From positions 868,001-932,000 of the forward strand of contig CBDETC010000002.1 of the NCBI GenBank assembly GCA_965242845.1: a stretch of DNA of 64,000 nucleotides. Direction: 5' to 3'. This DNA comes from RHLJ01 sp965242845 (GTDB taxonomy: Bacteria > Bacteroidota > Rhodothermia > Balneolales > Balneolaceae). The notes below the pieces were generated by a model that was not told the origin of the DNA, did not search any database, and saw only the letters and a program-made list of their open reading frames with translations. Position numbers and translations under genes: made by a program. Positions 52,928 to 62,011 of this stretch are shown in pieces; position 1 is the first letter of the stretch, and each line of letters begins with the position of its first letter.

Positions 52928-55549
52928 TCACTCTACCCGTATACTTTCTATCACTCTTTTCCAGGATGCTTTAAGACTTTGGGTTCCTACCGTAACAGCC
53001 GCAAGCAGTATACAAATGCTAATTCCAGCTAAATAAATGAATGGATTCGGTCCAATTGAATTAGCAATTTCACTAAGGATCATTCCATTCAACAAACTTG
53101 CCAAAGGGGCGCCAATAAGAACTGCTACCCCAACCATCCATATATACTCTTTAGAAAGCAGCACCAAAATATCCCTGCTTTGAGCGCCAAGTACTTTACG
53201 GATTCCAATTTCCTTAGTCCTGCTTTCTGCATTAAACATTGCCATTCCAAACAGTCCTAAGCATGAGATAATCACAGAGAAAACGGCGAATAGCTGAATT
53301 AGCTTAATCATGTCCCTAAACATGAGCAACGAATATGCCTCTTTAAGCTCTTCGGAAAAGACACTTATTTCGGGGTTAGCCTCTCCTCCAAGTTCTTGCC
53401 ATTCTTTCTCAATAGTTGCTATAGCCGAGTTGACGTCTTCCCCATTAATTCTAAAGATAGCAACATCCGCTTGTTCAGGTTGAAGCTGAATAATCACCGC
53501 TTCCCGTTCGATAGTCACATCACTAGAAACAAAATCTTCTATGACACCAATAATCGGAAAAGTACTATCGGCATAGGCTACGAATTCTCCTATTGCTTCT
53601 TGCGGTGTACCAAGCCCAAGCCGTCTCACCGTTTGTTCCGTAATAAGCATCGGCCCGTTTAAATCAGAGGTGAACTCTGCATCAAAATTCCTACCCGCTA
53701 TAAGTTCGAGCTCCATGGTTTCCAGGTAGTCTTCATCCACCGAAAAGTGATTCGCTCTGGTATCAAAATCTATATAGCTGGATGAAATCCTACGATCTGA
53801 TCGGCTGTTAAGTCCCGGAATTACACTTGTTCCTGAAACGGATTGAAATTGAGGGTTAGCTAAAAACCGATTCTTTATTCTTTCAATAGGAATATCTCCC
53901 AGCTCCAAATGAATAAGTGACTCCTGGTTATAGCCATAATCCGATTGTATAAGAGTAGAAAATTGCTGGTTTAATGTTAGTGCCGTAACGATAAACATCA
54001 CGGAAAAAGCAAACTGAAGAACAACCAACCCCTTTCTCAGAAAACTTCGAGAGAAGCCTCTCACATTTTCTAGTCCTTTTAATACCTCAGCAGCACGTAA
54101 TGTTGAAAGATGAAGGGCTGGAAAAAGCCCTGCTGCCAAGCCTATAAAAATGGTAAACAGAACAAACATTCCGATAACAGGTAAATCACGTCCAAATTCA
54201 AGAGCTAAGCTTCTTGTGATTCCATACCTAATCATCTGAAGATTGTTGAACTCTGGCAGGAAGAATTTGAGTAGCGCTATTGCAAACACCATAGAAAGTA
54301 GCGCAACAATTACCGCTTCAAGGATAAACTGAGTTCTTACGCTGGAGTTGAATGCGCCTAAAGCTTTACGTACGCCTACTTCTTTTCCCCTCGAAAGCCC
54401 TCTCGCAATCGTTAGACCAACATAGTTAAAACAGGCGATGAAAATGATGATAACTGCAAACCCTAGTAGGTAATAAACGGGTTCGCGAGACATGACCGAC
54501 CCCAACTGATTATCCATCGTATCTCCCAATGATATCGTCGTAAGTCCTTGTGGAATGAATTCCGCCATAAAGCTTTCTGGTGTTGACTCATAATGCGTTT
54601 CTACGATCTGAGGGAATGTTTCTTCAACCGTAGAAATATCCTGCCCTTCTCTCAGCTTTATATAGGTATAGGATCTATAGAAGCTATTGCGCCAGTTATC
54701 TAAAAAGACGGCTGCATATTCCTCATCAGCTTGTTGAGTGGAAAAAGAAACTAAAATATCAAAGTTGATGTGAGACCGAACATCCATATTTACCACTCCG
54801 GTTACGGTATAATCAGTCCGGCCATTTAGATTAAAGTTCTGACCTATTGGGTTGGAGTTCCCGAAAAACTTTTGGCTCGTTTCTTTGCTCAGAACAATAC
54901 TGTTGGGACTTTCTAAGGCTGTCTCCGGGTTGCCATGCGAAAACTCGAATGAAAACACTTCAGGGAAATGCTTGTCTGCATATAGGCCAAAAACCCTGAA
55001 CTGATTATCGTCAACCCTTCCCTCTCCACCAACACTCCTTCGAATTAGTGTTGCAGCTTCTACAGCTGGAACATCATTTCTTAAAATTTCAGCAAGACTC
55101 GAAGGTGAAGTAGCATACCTATGACTGCTTAGGTTTCCTGATGATTTAAAATCAGAAGTAATCCTGTAGATACTTTCTGCATCCTGGTGCCATCGATCGT
55201 AGCTTTTTTGATCATAGATAAAGAGTATGATCAGTAGACAAATAGCAATACTTGAAGCCAGACCTACAACATTGATAAGTGAAAATGCTTTGTATTTCTT
55301 GATGTTGCGCAAGGCAACTTTCAGATAGTTCCAGATCATGATGAAATTCCAGGTGAAAGATTTGAATATGAAATAAGGAGTTGATTTAACTATTCGATAA
55401 ATGAATAGAGCACGGGCTCTAGCACGAGAATACTTCTCAAGGTCTTCTTGATATTCCTCTTCTAAATCTCCGATTAAATGGCGTAGGTCGGCGGGAATGA
55501 TGTCATCTAAAAAGGCGATAAGCCTGTTTGAACTTTTATAGATAGACAT
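52928..55549 (-). CDS. FtsX-family ABC permease with N-terminal prefix domain
   Basis: 873 residues: a short N-terminal domain (about 1-85, prefix of the type found in PadR-linked permeases, LRHLIGDLEEEYQEDLEK), helix (about 95-115), MacB_PCD-like periplasmic domain, three helices (about 350-470), a second periplasmic domain, and three final helices with the MacB/FtsX ending GLFGMAMFNAESRTKEIGIRKVLGAQSRDILVLLSKEY. Two FtsX modules are therefore present in tandem. No ATPase gene is adjacent, so its partner ATPase is encoded elsewhere. Two bp upstream lies the PadR gene, on the same strand, as an operon. Confidence 0.9.
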   Translation of the reverse strand: MSIYKSSNRLIAFLDDIIPADLRHLIGDLEEEYQEDLEKYSRARARALFIYRIVKSTPYFIFKSFTWNFIMIWNYLKVALRNIKKYKAFSLINVVGLASSIAICLLIILFIYDQKSYDRWHQDAESIYRITSDFKSSGNLSSHRYATSPSSLAEILRNDVPAVEAATLIRRSVGGEGRVDDNQFRVFGLYADKHFPEVFSFEFSHGNPETALESPNSIVLSKETSQKFFGNSNPIGQNFNLNGRTDYTVTGVVNMDVRSHINFDILVSFSTQQADEEYAAVFLDNWRNSFYRSYTYIKLREGQDISTVEETFPQIVETHYESTPESFMAEFIPQGLTTISLGDTMDNQLGSVMSREPVYYLLGFAVIIIFIACFNYVGLTIARGLSRGKEVGVRKALGAFNSSVRTQFILEAVIVALLSMVFAIALLKFFLPEFNNLQMIRYGITRSLALEFGRDLPVIGMFVLFTIFIGLAAGLFPALHLSTLRAAEVLKGLENVRGFSRSFLRKGLVVLQFAFSVMFIVTALTLNQQFSTLIQSDYGYNQESLIHLELGDIPIERIKNRFLANPQFQSVSGTSVIPGLNSRSDRRISSSYIDFDTRANHFSVDEDYLETMELELIAGRNFDAEFTSDLNGPMLITEQTVRRLGLGTPQEAIGEFVAYADSTFPIIGVIEDFVSSDVTIEREAVIIQLQPEQADVAIFRINGEDVNSAIATIEKEWQELGGEANPEISVFSEELKEAYSLLMFRDMIKLIQLFAVFSVIISCLGLFGMAMFNAESRTKEIGIRKVLGAQSRDILVLLSKEYIWMVGVAVLIGAPLASLLNGMILSEIANSIGPNPFIYLAGISICILLAAVTVGTQSLKASWKRVIESIRVE

Positions 55550-55551
55550 GA

Positions 55552-55884
55552 TTATCCCGGGTTTGTGTTAGGAAGTAATTGGGTTAATCCACTCCAGGCT
55601 TTTTCATGTTGTTGCTTAACCCTGCTAAGCGCGGCAATACCCTCCGCGCTGAGTTTGTAAAATCTCTTTTTCCGTCCTCCTCTTTTTTCAGTTGGCTCAC
55701 TCTCCCAGCTTTCAAGTAAACCTTGATTTTTAAGGCGCTCCAAAGGCACATATACACTGCCTACTGACATGTCTTTGCCCATCAATTCTGAAAAGTTCTT
55801 ACGGATACTCAATCCATAAGCATTGTCTTGTAAGCGCCAGACCGATAGAAGAAGGAGTTCTTCCGTTCTTGAAATTACTTCCAT
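55552..55884 (-). CDS. PadR-family transcriptional repressor
   Basis: 110 residues, one winged-helix DNA-binding domain: VWRLQDNAYGLSIRKNF, YVPLERLKNQGLLESWE, KRFYKLSAEGIAALS. PadR proteins usually repress a transporter gene and are released by small ligands. Here the transporter permease follows with a 2-bp gap. A 9-bp perfect inverted repeat sits just upstream of its start, fitting autoregulation. The regulated ligand is unknown. Confidence 0.92.
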   Translation of the reverse strand: MEVISRTEELLLLSVWRLQDNAYGLSIRKNFSELMGKDMSVGSVYVPLERLKNQGLLESWESEPTEKRGGRKKRFYKLSAEGIAALSRVKQQHEKAWSGLTQLLPNTNPG

Positions 55885-55890
55885 ATTCTA

Positions 55891-55919
55891 GTATTTGTTT
55901 TATTAGATAGAACAAATAC
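55891..55919 (-). promoter_or_regulatory. Putative PadR operator
   Basis: GTATTTGTT (55891-55899), 11-bp spacer, AACAAATAC (55911-55919), a perfect 9-bp inverted repeat 6 bp upstream of the PadR start at 55884. The half-sites are about two turns apart centre to centre, as for a dimeric winged-helix repressor. Confidence 0.55.
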
Positions 55920-56044
55920 GTGTAGATATATAAAAGTTGCAATAGGGATAAAAATAAATTCTAACTCTGGCTATAAGAGTTTAGAGCTAGGCTTTTTTGG
56001 CAGATTACCAGCGAAGTGTGGAATTGTACAATGATTCAATTGAG

Positions 56045-56084
56045 AATTAACAATGGCTCGTTGATCATTGAGCCATTGTTAATT
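56045..56084 (-). terminator. Long hairpin downstream of M14 peptidase gene
   Basis: Perfect 15-bp stem AATTAACAATGGCTC (56045-56059)/GAGCCATTGTTAATT (56070-56084), loop of 10. It lies 8 bp beyond the stop of the M14 gene on the minus strand. The T-run after it is weak, so the terminator role is likely but unproven. Confidence 0.5.
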
Positions 56085-56092
56085 GAATTTCA

Positions 56093-58591
56093 TTAATTGC
56101 CTACAAAGAAAACAGCGTTTCCAATAAGCAATTTCCCGTTGTGCCAAAAACCTCTGAAGAAAGGATCATCTACCATATAGACCACAGCCCCGGCTCCCAT
56201 ATTCTGAACTCCAAATGACAAAGATTCACCCATTAGTTCCTGTGCTCTATGACCAACAAATCCACTTCTTGGAGATCCATCTTTAGCTACCCCAACATTC
56301 CATCCATTTTCCAGGTACTCATAGGAGGTGGAACCTAGTTTTAAAGACATATAGGTTTCGTCATAACCGAAAGCTAAAGGATGAGAGTTATCCATTGTGA
56401 GTTCATAAACAGCACCAACACTCAGGTTTGGAATAAAAGAGCGCTCAGAATCTGAATATTTTCTAAGCCTGTCTTCCATACTTTCTTCTTCGTTATCAGA
56501 AGATTTACGGGTTAAATTAAATCCATCCTGACGAGCCAAAAATCCATTTGCCCCACCTACTGCAATTAAGGTCCCTCCATCTCGAATCCAATCCTGGAGA
56601 TCACCAACTCCCGACTCTCCAAAGGTACCGCCATAGGAACCTGATGGCAGAATCATTACATCGTAATCACTCCATTCGATATAACCAACGTCATCTCGAT
56701 TAATAAGCGTAACCGGATACTCGATCACCTGGTCAAAGTAGTGCCAGATGTGCCCAACCATATTACTGCTGGTTCCTTCTCCTGCTATCAACCCAATGCG
56801 TGGAGCAGTAACCAAATTGATAGATGATGAACCAAAGTCTTTTCCGGTATTTACAAAACCTGTAGAGACAGGGGTTAATTCACGATTCAGTAATACAGCA
56901 GCATCTTTAACGATATCATCGAATCCCTTGAGTCGCTCGTTCCCATTTCGGGTTATCACTAAAGTACCAGCAGGATATTGCGTTCCATCCATAGAAAAAG
57001 GCACTTCTGAATATCGAGCTTTCACTCCTTTCTTAAGGATATGGGCAAGAAACTTCACATCATCCAAAGAATTCCATTTCGCTAAATAAGCATAGGGTTT
57101 ATCTATAGATGGAGACAAAGAGGGCTCTGTTTCCATTGAAACGCCAGTTTCAGCAACTCGCCCTTTTAATGCATATCCATCCACACCAAAAGCATAATGT
57201 GCTTCCCATGCAGTGATATCATAAGTAAGAGAATCAGCCAATTCCGGCCTTGGTTCAAACAATACCCGAACTAAGGTTCCTTGTGGCTGATAGGTACTGA
57301 TTACATAATCACCTGCCTCAACACTAACCCGCTCAGTTCTTCCATTAGCAAAATTATAACCACTTGTGGTGCTTGCCTGTTCAGCCGCTCGGACGGAGAT
57401 TTTCTGATCCAGTAAATAGCGCATCATTCTTGCTACGTTATCTGGATTACTGCTTTTCTTAACGATGAATGTCTTGTATTCCCCTGAGCCATTTTCGCGG
57501 GTATTGCTGAAATAATCCCCAAATTCCTGAACTACTCTTGAGGCATTTTGAGAAGTAATTTCTACGGTTGAAAGCCCAGTAGTACTATGGTGAATTAACC
57601 GATCTCTTAGTGTCAGTGTATCTCCCTGGTTGGTAATAATGGCTAAACCGGCACGACTGTGACCAGCCTGCTCGTAGGTCATACCAATAGCTCCGTTGAA
57701 GGTTGGCCAGGTGTCGCCATAACTTGGATAGAAGAGGTCAAAGATCTCACGAGTAAAGTATAACCACCCATTCTCATCAAAGTACTTGGCATTGTTTTCG
57801 CCAATTGTAGTTTGATATTCCCTTTGCCAATCGGTGATAGCTTTGTGGAAAGGTTCGGCAGCAGGAGCAAAATAATAGGGGCTGTTATAGCCCTGCTCAT
57901 GGAAATCTACATGTACATGAGGCATCCACTCCAGGTATACTTTGATTCTCTGCTGACTTTCTACCTGAGTTTGCCACGCCCAATCCCTGTTCAAATCAAA
58001 ATAGTAATGATTGGTTCTGCCTCCCGGCCAGGGTTCATTATGTTCTCTTGCTTCTGGGTTGGGATCGATAAAAGCTCCGGTAATTGTCTTATTCCAATTC
58101 ACATATTTGTCACGACCATCAGGATTCACCATTGGATCCATGACTACAACCACATCATCCAACCAGGCTGTTTTATTAGTTATCAATTCATAAATAGAAT
58201 ACATAGCTGCTTCGCTCGAAGAAGTCTCGTTACCATGTACATTATAACTCAGCCAAACAATGGCTTTAGTGTTCTCTGTAACCTCTCCTAATTCAAATCC
58301 AACTAATCTTAAATTATTGCGCCGAATTTCCTCAAGATTGGACTGATTCTGTCTTGATGTAACCACGGCATAAGTCAATTCCCTTCCTTCATAGGTTACA
58401 CCATAATCCTCTATGGCTACCATATCAGAGTTCTCTGCCACATGGTGAAAATAGTTGTACACTTTATAGTGGGGAGTCCACTGCTCTCCCAATTCATAAC
58501 CCAAAAACTCGGCCGGAGACTGTAGCTGAGCAAAGGCGAAAGTAATCGCGAAAAAACTCATTAAAAAAGTGGTAGAAATTCTTTTCATCAT
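56093..58591 (-). CDS. M14-family zinc carboxypeptidase, secreted
   Basis: 832 residues: signal peptide (1-21), then the M14 catalytic domain: YNVHGNETSSSEAAMY (about 108-123, zinc His and Glu), DGRDKYVNWN, RTNHYYFDLNRDWAWQTQVESQQ, and FHEQGYNSPYYFAPAAEP (third zinc ligand). The region after about residue 400 is large and beta-rich, ending in a ThiJ/PfpI-like glutamine-amidotransferase-like fold (IRDGGTLIAVGG). It removes C-terminal residues from peptides in the periplasm or outside. Neither partner nor substrate is seen. Confidence 0.88.
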   Translation of the reverse strand: MMKRISTTFLMSFFAITFAFAQLQSPAEFLGYELGEQWTPHYKVYNYFHHVAENSDMVAIEDYGVTYEGRELTYAVVTSRQNQSNLEEIRRNNLRLVGFELGEVTENTKAIVWLSYNVHGNETSSSEAAMYSIYELITNKTAWLDDVVVVMDPMVNPDGRDKYVNWNKTITGAFIDPNPEAREHNEPWPGGRTNHYYFDLNRDWAWQTQVESQQRIKVYLEWMPHVHVDFHEQGYNSPYYFAPAAEPFHKAITDWQREYQTTIGENNAKYFDENGWLYFTREIFDLFYPSYGDTWPTFNGAIGMTYEQAGHSRAGLAIITNQGDTLTLRDRLIHHSTTGLSTVEITSQNASRVVQEFGDYFSNTRENGSGEYKTFIVKKSSNPDNVARMMRYLLDQKISVRAAEQASTTSGYNFANGRTERVSVEAGDYVISTYQPQGTLVRVLFEPRPELADSLTYDITAWEAHYAFGVDGYALKGRVAETGVSMETEPSLSPSIDKPYAYLAKWNSLDDVKFLAHILKKGVKARYSEVPFSMDGTQYPAGTLVITRNGNERLKGFDDIVKDAAVLLNRELTPVSTGFVNTGKDFGSSSINLVTAPRIGLIAGEGTSSNMVGHIWHYFDQVIEYPVTLINRDDVGYIEWSDYDVMILPSGSYGGTFGESGVGDLQDWIRDGGTLIAVGGANGFLARQDGFNLTRKSSDNEEESMEDRLRKYSDSERSFIPNLSVGAVYELTMDNSHPLAFGYDETYMSLKLGSTSYEYLENGWNVGVAKDGSPRSGFVGHRAQELMGESLSFGVQNMGAGAVVYMVDDPFFRGFWHNGKLLIGNAVFFVGN

Positions 58592-58740
58592 GTTGGTTAA
58601 TGTGATTTTATGGAATCGTCAATTGTACAGCATCCTTTGCGAAGGGACAACCATTTTGTTGAAGTTTTTGAAAAAAGAGATTAATGCTTGAGGGCTTTCG
58701 GTGAGCTCTGTACTTTCATCTCGAATATAACGCCAGAATT

Positions 58741-60498
58741 ATGCCTACCAATCAGGATGTAGCCGAACAACTTAGTCTTGTTTTTCAACTCATGCAGCTA
58801 GCCGGTGAAAATCGGTTCAAAGCCATCGCTTTTGACAAAGCCTCCCAAACCATAAAGGGATTAAGTGATGACATCAATGAATACATAGAAAACCGTAACC
58901 TGACCGATATTAAAGGTATTGGTAAATCTATTGCAGAAGATATCTATGTATATGCTGAAACTGGAAGCATGCCTGTACTAGAAGCTTTTAAAGAAAAGGT
59001 TCCATTGGGCTTGATTAAATGGCTGGATATCTCCGGGCTTGGACCTAAGAATATTCTAAAAATTCACCAGGAATTTGGGATTACTGAAATTGAAGAACTC
59101 AAAGGCTTAATCGAAAATGGTGAATTAGCCAAGCTTCCAGGATTAGGCGGTAAATCAGCAGAAAAGATTTCGAAATCCATCGAGTGGATGGAGAAGTTTG
59201 ACGAGCGTTGCCGACTGGATCAGGCTGCTTCTATTGCTGATGCTATTATGGAAAGCCTGAAAGATTTGGAAGGTGTTCAACAGATTGAAATAGCTGGTTC
59301 CTTACGCCGATCAAAGGAAACTATTGGTGATATTGATATCCTGATTGCTGCTGATGAAGAACATATTCCGAACTTATTCGAAGTATTCACCAATCACGAA
59401 CGAGTAACCGAAATACTCGGCAAAGGGGATACCAAGAGTTCTGTTCGAACTAAAGAAGGTCGTCAGGTTGATTTACGAATCGTTAAGCCTGAAAACTTTG
59501 CCGCGGCTTTGATGTACTTCACAGGGAGTAAGGAGCATAATGTAGTGATGCGTTCCAGAGCAAGAGAACGCAAAATGAGTTTGAACGAATATGGCTTGTA
59601 CGATTTGTTTGAAAACGGAGAAACCAATTGGGAAGCCCCCAATCCTTTTAAAACGGAAGCGGATATATACAAAATGCTTGGCCTCAACTGGGTACCACCT
59701 GAACTGAGGGAAGACCGGGGTGAGTTCGATATTTTTGAAGATCAGGAAGAACTAGCATTAGTTACAGATGCAGATATTCGAGGTGTAATCCATGCTCATA
59801 GTACCTGGAGTGATGGAAAATTTTCCATTAGAGAAATGGCGGAAGCCTGCATGGAGCGTGGGTACGAATACCTTGGAATGACCGATCACTCTAAAACCGC
59901 AGCTTACGCTGGCGGACTTTCTGAAGATGAGGTTAAACAACAATGGGAAGAAATTGATCAACTAAACGAAGAGTTTAAAAGCGCCGGAAAAGATTTCATC
60001 ATCTTTAAAGGGATTGAATCGGATATCCTGGCGGATGGTAGCCTGGATTACTCGGACGATATTCTGGAAGGCTTTGATTTTATCATAGCTAGTGTACACC
60101 AAACGCTGGATATGCCTCGAGAAAAAATGATGGAGCGTTTCCGAAATGCCATTAAAAATCCATTTACAACCATGATTGGGCATCCTACCGGAAGGTTGCT
60201 CCTCAAGCGTAATGGGAGTGATATCGATTTAAATGAGCTGGTAGCTCTAGCTGCGGAGCATAATACCTCCATCGAAATAAACGCTAACCCTCTCCGTCTC
60301 GATTTGGACTGGAGTTTTGGAAATAAAGCAAGAGAAGTGGGTCTTATGACATCTATCAATCCGGACGCTCATAATATCGACAACATCGACTTGATGAAGT
60401 ATGGAGTGCGTATCGCCCGAAAAGGGAAATACGAAAAAGAGCGAGTGCTAAATACCAAAAGCGCTGAAGAAGTAATGGCTTATTTTAAAGCCAGATAG
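58741..60498 (+). CDS. polX: DNA polymerase/3'-5' exonuclease PolX
   Basis: 585 residues: HhH region (about 45-130), nucleotidyltransferase-type palm with GSLRRSKETIGDIDILI (metal Asp pair), a thumb region, then a C-terminal PHP domain with HAHSTWSDGKFSIREMAEAC, MTDHS and ESDILADGSLDY. This is the bacterial PolX plan for gap filling and 3'-5' exonuclease in DNA repair. It is a complete member of the family and stands alone, followed by the small gene at 60510. Confidence 0.95.
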   Translation: MPTNQDVAEQLSLVFQLMQLAGENRFKAIAFDKASQTIKGLSDDINEYIENRNLTDIKGIGKSIAEDIYVYAETGSMPVLEAFKEKVPLGLIKWLDISGLGPKNILKIHQEFGITEIEELKGLIENGELAKLPGLGGKSAEKISKSIEWMEKFDERCRLDQAASIADAIMESLKDLEGVQQIEIAGSLRRSKETIGDIDILIAADEEHIPNLFEVFTNHERVTEILGKGDTKSSVRTKEGRQVDLRIVKPENFAAALMYFTGSKEHNVVMRSRARERKMSLNEYGLYDLFENGETNWEAPNPFKTEADIYKMLGLNWVPPELREDRGEFDIFEDQEELALVTDADIRGVIHAHSTWSDGKFSIREMAEACMERGYEYLGMTDHSKTAAYAGGLSEDEVKQQWEEIDQLNEEFKSAGKDFIIFKGIESDILADGSLDYSDDILEGFDFIIASVHQTLDMPREKMMERFRNAIKNPFTTMIGHPTGRLLLKRNGSDIDLNELVALAAEHNTSIEINANPLRLDLDWSFGNKAREVGLMTSINPDAHNIDNIDLMKYGVRIARKGKYEKERVLNTKSAEEVMAYFKAR

Positions 60499-60509
60499 AT
60501 TTCTTACAG

Positions 60510-60893
60510 ATGAACAAACTTGAAGATTTAGGTTGGCCAGAAACGACTTTATTTAATATGTCATTTCAAGGTAATTCCTTGTCTTTTAGTATGCATGATC
60601 TCGTTTCCTATGAAAATCCTGTAAAGTTTGAAATTGTGAATGTTATAGTATCAGATTTTGAAGCATTGCGAATCGAACTAAGGCCCTTCATCGATGGAAA
60701 GTACGAAGCTATGTTTGCAGCTGCTGAAATTGGCACTATTTCAGAAGAAGACGATGTATTTGAAGGTATTATCTATGAAAACCCATTTAGCACTATAGAA
60801 GCAGAGTACTTCTGGGTATCTGGCGATTTAAGAGCAAAGTCTATCCTGATAAATCGTACTGGAGAATTTGTATTTACACCGCGAAAGGATTAA
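60510..60893 (+). CDS. Hypothetical protein
   Basis: 127 residues, no signal peptide or membrane helix. I do not recognise it. It has mixed beta strands (NSLSFSMHDLVSYENPVKFEIVNVIV, YFWVSGDLRAKSILINRTGEFVF) and looks like a small single-domain soluble protein. It is 11 bp after polX on the same strand and probably in its transcript; it ends 5 bp before the convergent permease gene. Confidence 0.5.
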   Translation: MNKLEDLGWPETTLFNMSFQGNSLSFSMHDLVSYENPVKFEIVNVIVSDFEALRIELRPFIDGKYEAMFAAAEIGTISEEDDVFEGIIYENPFSTIEAEYFWVSGDLRAKSILINRTGEFVFTPRKD

Positions 60894-60898
60894 AAAGG

Positions 60899-61975
60899 TC
60901 AATATTCGATTCTATTGCCCAGTAAATACCCATAGGGCTTAAGCTCTTCGATTTCTTCAAATATCACACGTAATATTCCAATCAGGGGGACAAAGAGTAT
61001 CATTCCGGAAATGCCCCATACTTCCCCTCCAATAATTAAAGCCAGCATGGCTACAAATGGATTGATAGAAACTTTAGATCCTACAATTCTGGGAGTGATG
61101 AAATTTCCTTCCAGAAATTGAACTACCCCGAAGACTGCTATTACCAGAACTGGCTGGAGCAAAGAATCTCCCAACAAAAATGAAAATAGTAGGGGTGGAA
61201 GAGCACCGATTATGATTCCGATATAAGGAATGACGGCCATTAGCGAAGCAAAAACAGCAAAAAATATCGCGTGCTCCATCCCAATGATGAATAGACCTGC
61301 TGTATTTAACACTGCAAGAATTCCAATCACCGTAAGCATTCCAACCAGGTAGTTTTGGGTTACATCCTGGACATCAGTCAATACCGTATCTATCCTTGAA
61401 CTACCATCTTTCTGCTCGAAAAGCTTCCTGAAAAAAGTCTGGTACATCTCCCGATAGTATAGCATAAAGAAGATGAAAATGGGTATGAGTAGAATCAGCG
61501 TAAATGCGCTCGTTGTCGCTCCAACAAAAGAACTTACATACTGCCCGCTTCGGTCTATTAAATTGGTTAACCCCTGTCGCAAATAATTAGTACGCTCTTC
61601 TTGGGACAAACCTGCGGTTTCCTCAAGGAATTGTATTCCATCATCAGTAACCTTTTTTAATCGTTCGGTTACTTCCGGTACCCGCTCTGAAAATTGAACA
61701 AACTGAGCCGAAATAAGAGATATGATTCCGGCAAATACAACGATAACTAATAAAAGTGTGAGAACAATGCTGAATGCCCGACCTAGCTTCCAGCTCTCGA
61801 GTTTCCTGGTTACCGGGCTTAACAGCATGGAAAGGAATGCAGCAAAAGCCAGCGGCATCAGGATAAATTTCCCATAACTTAGAATTACAAAGAGCAAAGA
61901 AAGCCCGGCTAAAGTTATAGAGGCTTTCATCCAAAATGGATATTCTCGTTTTGTTTTAAGAGGGTGGTGACTCAT
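60899..61975 (-). CDS. AI-2E/PerM-family membrane protein
   Basis: I choose ATG 61975 (358 residues), not the earlier TTG at 62002. Helices fill the sequence with the family's conserved region (IPYIGIIIGALPPLLFSFLLG, VQFLEGNFITPRIVGSKVSINPFVAMLALIIGGEVWGISGMILFVPL), which is typical of the AI-2E transporter/PerM proteins. A large periplasmic loop (about 100-170) contains LTNLIDRSGQYVSSFVG. Transport of autoinducer 2 is established for few members; here only the family is sure. Confidence 0.88.
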   Translation of the reverse strand: MSHHPLKTKREYPFWMKASITLAGLSLLFVILSYGKFILMPLAFAAFLSMLLSPVTRKLESWKLGRAFSIVLTLLLVIVVFAGIISLISAQFVQFSERVPEVTERLKKVTDDGIQFLEETAGLSQEERTNYLRQGLTNLIDRSGQYVSSFVGATTSAFTLILLIPIFIFFMLYYREMYQTFFRKLFEQKDGSSRIDTVLTDVQDVTQNYLVGMLTVIGILAVLNTAGLFIIGMEHAIFFAVFASLMAVIPYIGIIIGALPPLLFSFLLGDSLLQPVLVIAVFGVVQFLEGNFITPRIVGSKVSINPFVAMLALIIGGEVWGISGMILFVPLIGILRVIFEEIEELKPYGYLLGNRIEY

Positions 61976-62011
61976 GGAATTAAGCTTAAATAAGTCCTCC
62001 AATATACAAGC

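Noticed and set aside
57812..58291. 159-codon open frame on the plus strand inside the M14 peptidase gene
   Set aside because: Lies fully opposite a well-supported gene with clear M14 motifs; its translation shows no family, and no ribosome site was seen.
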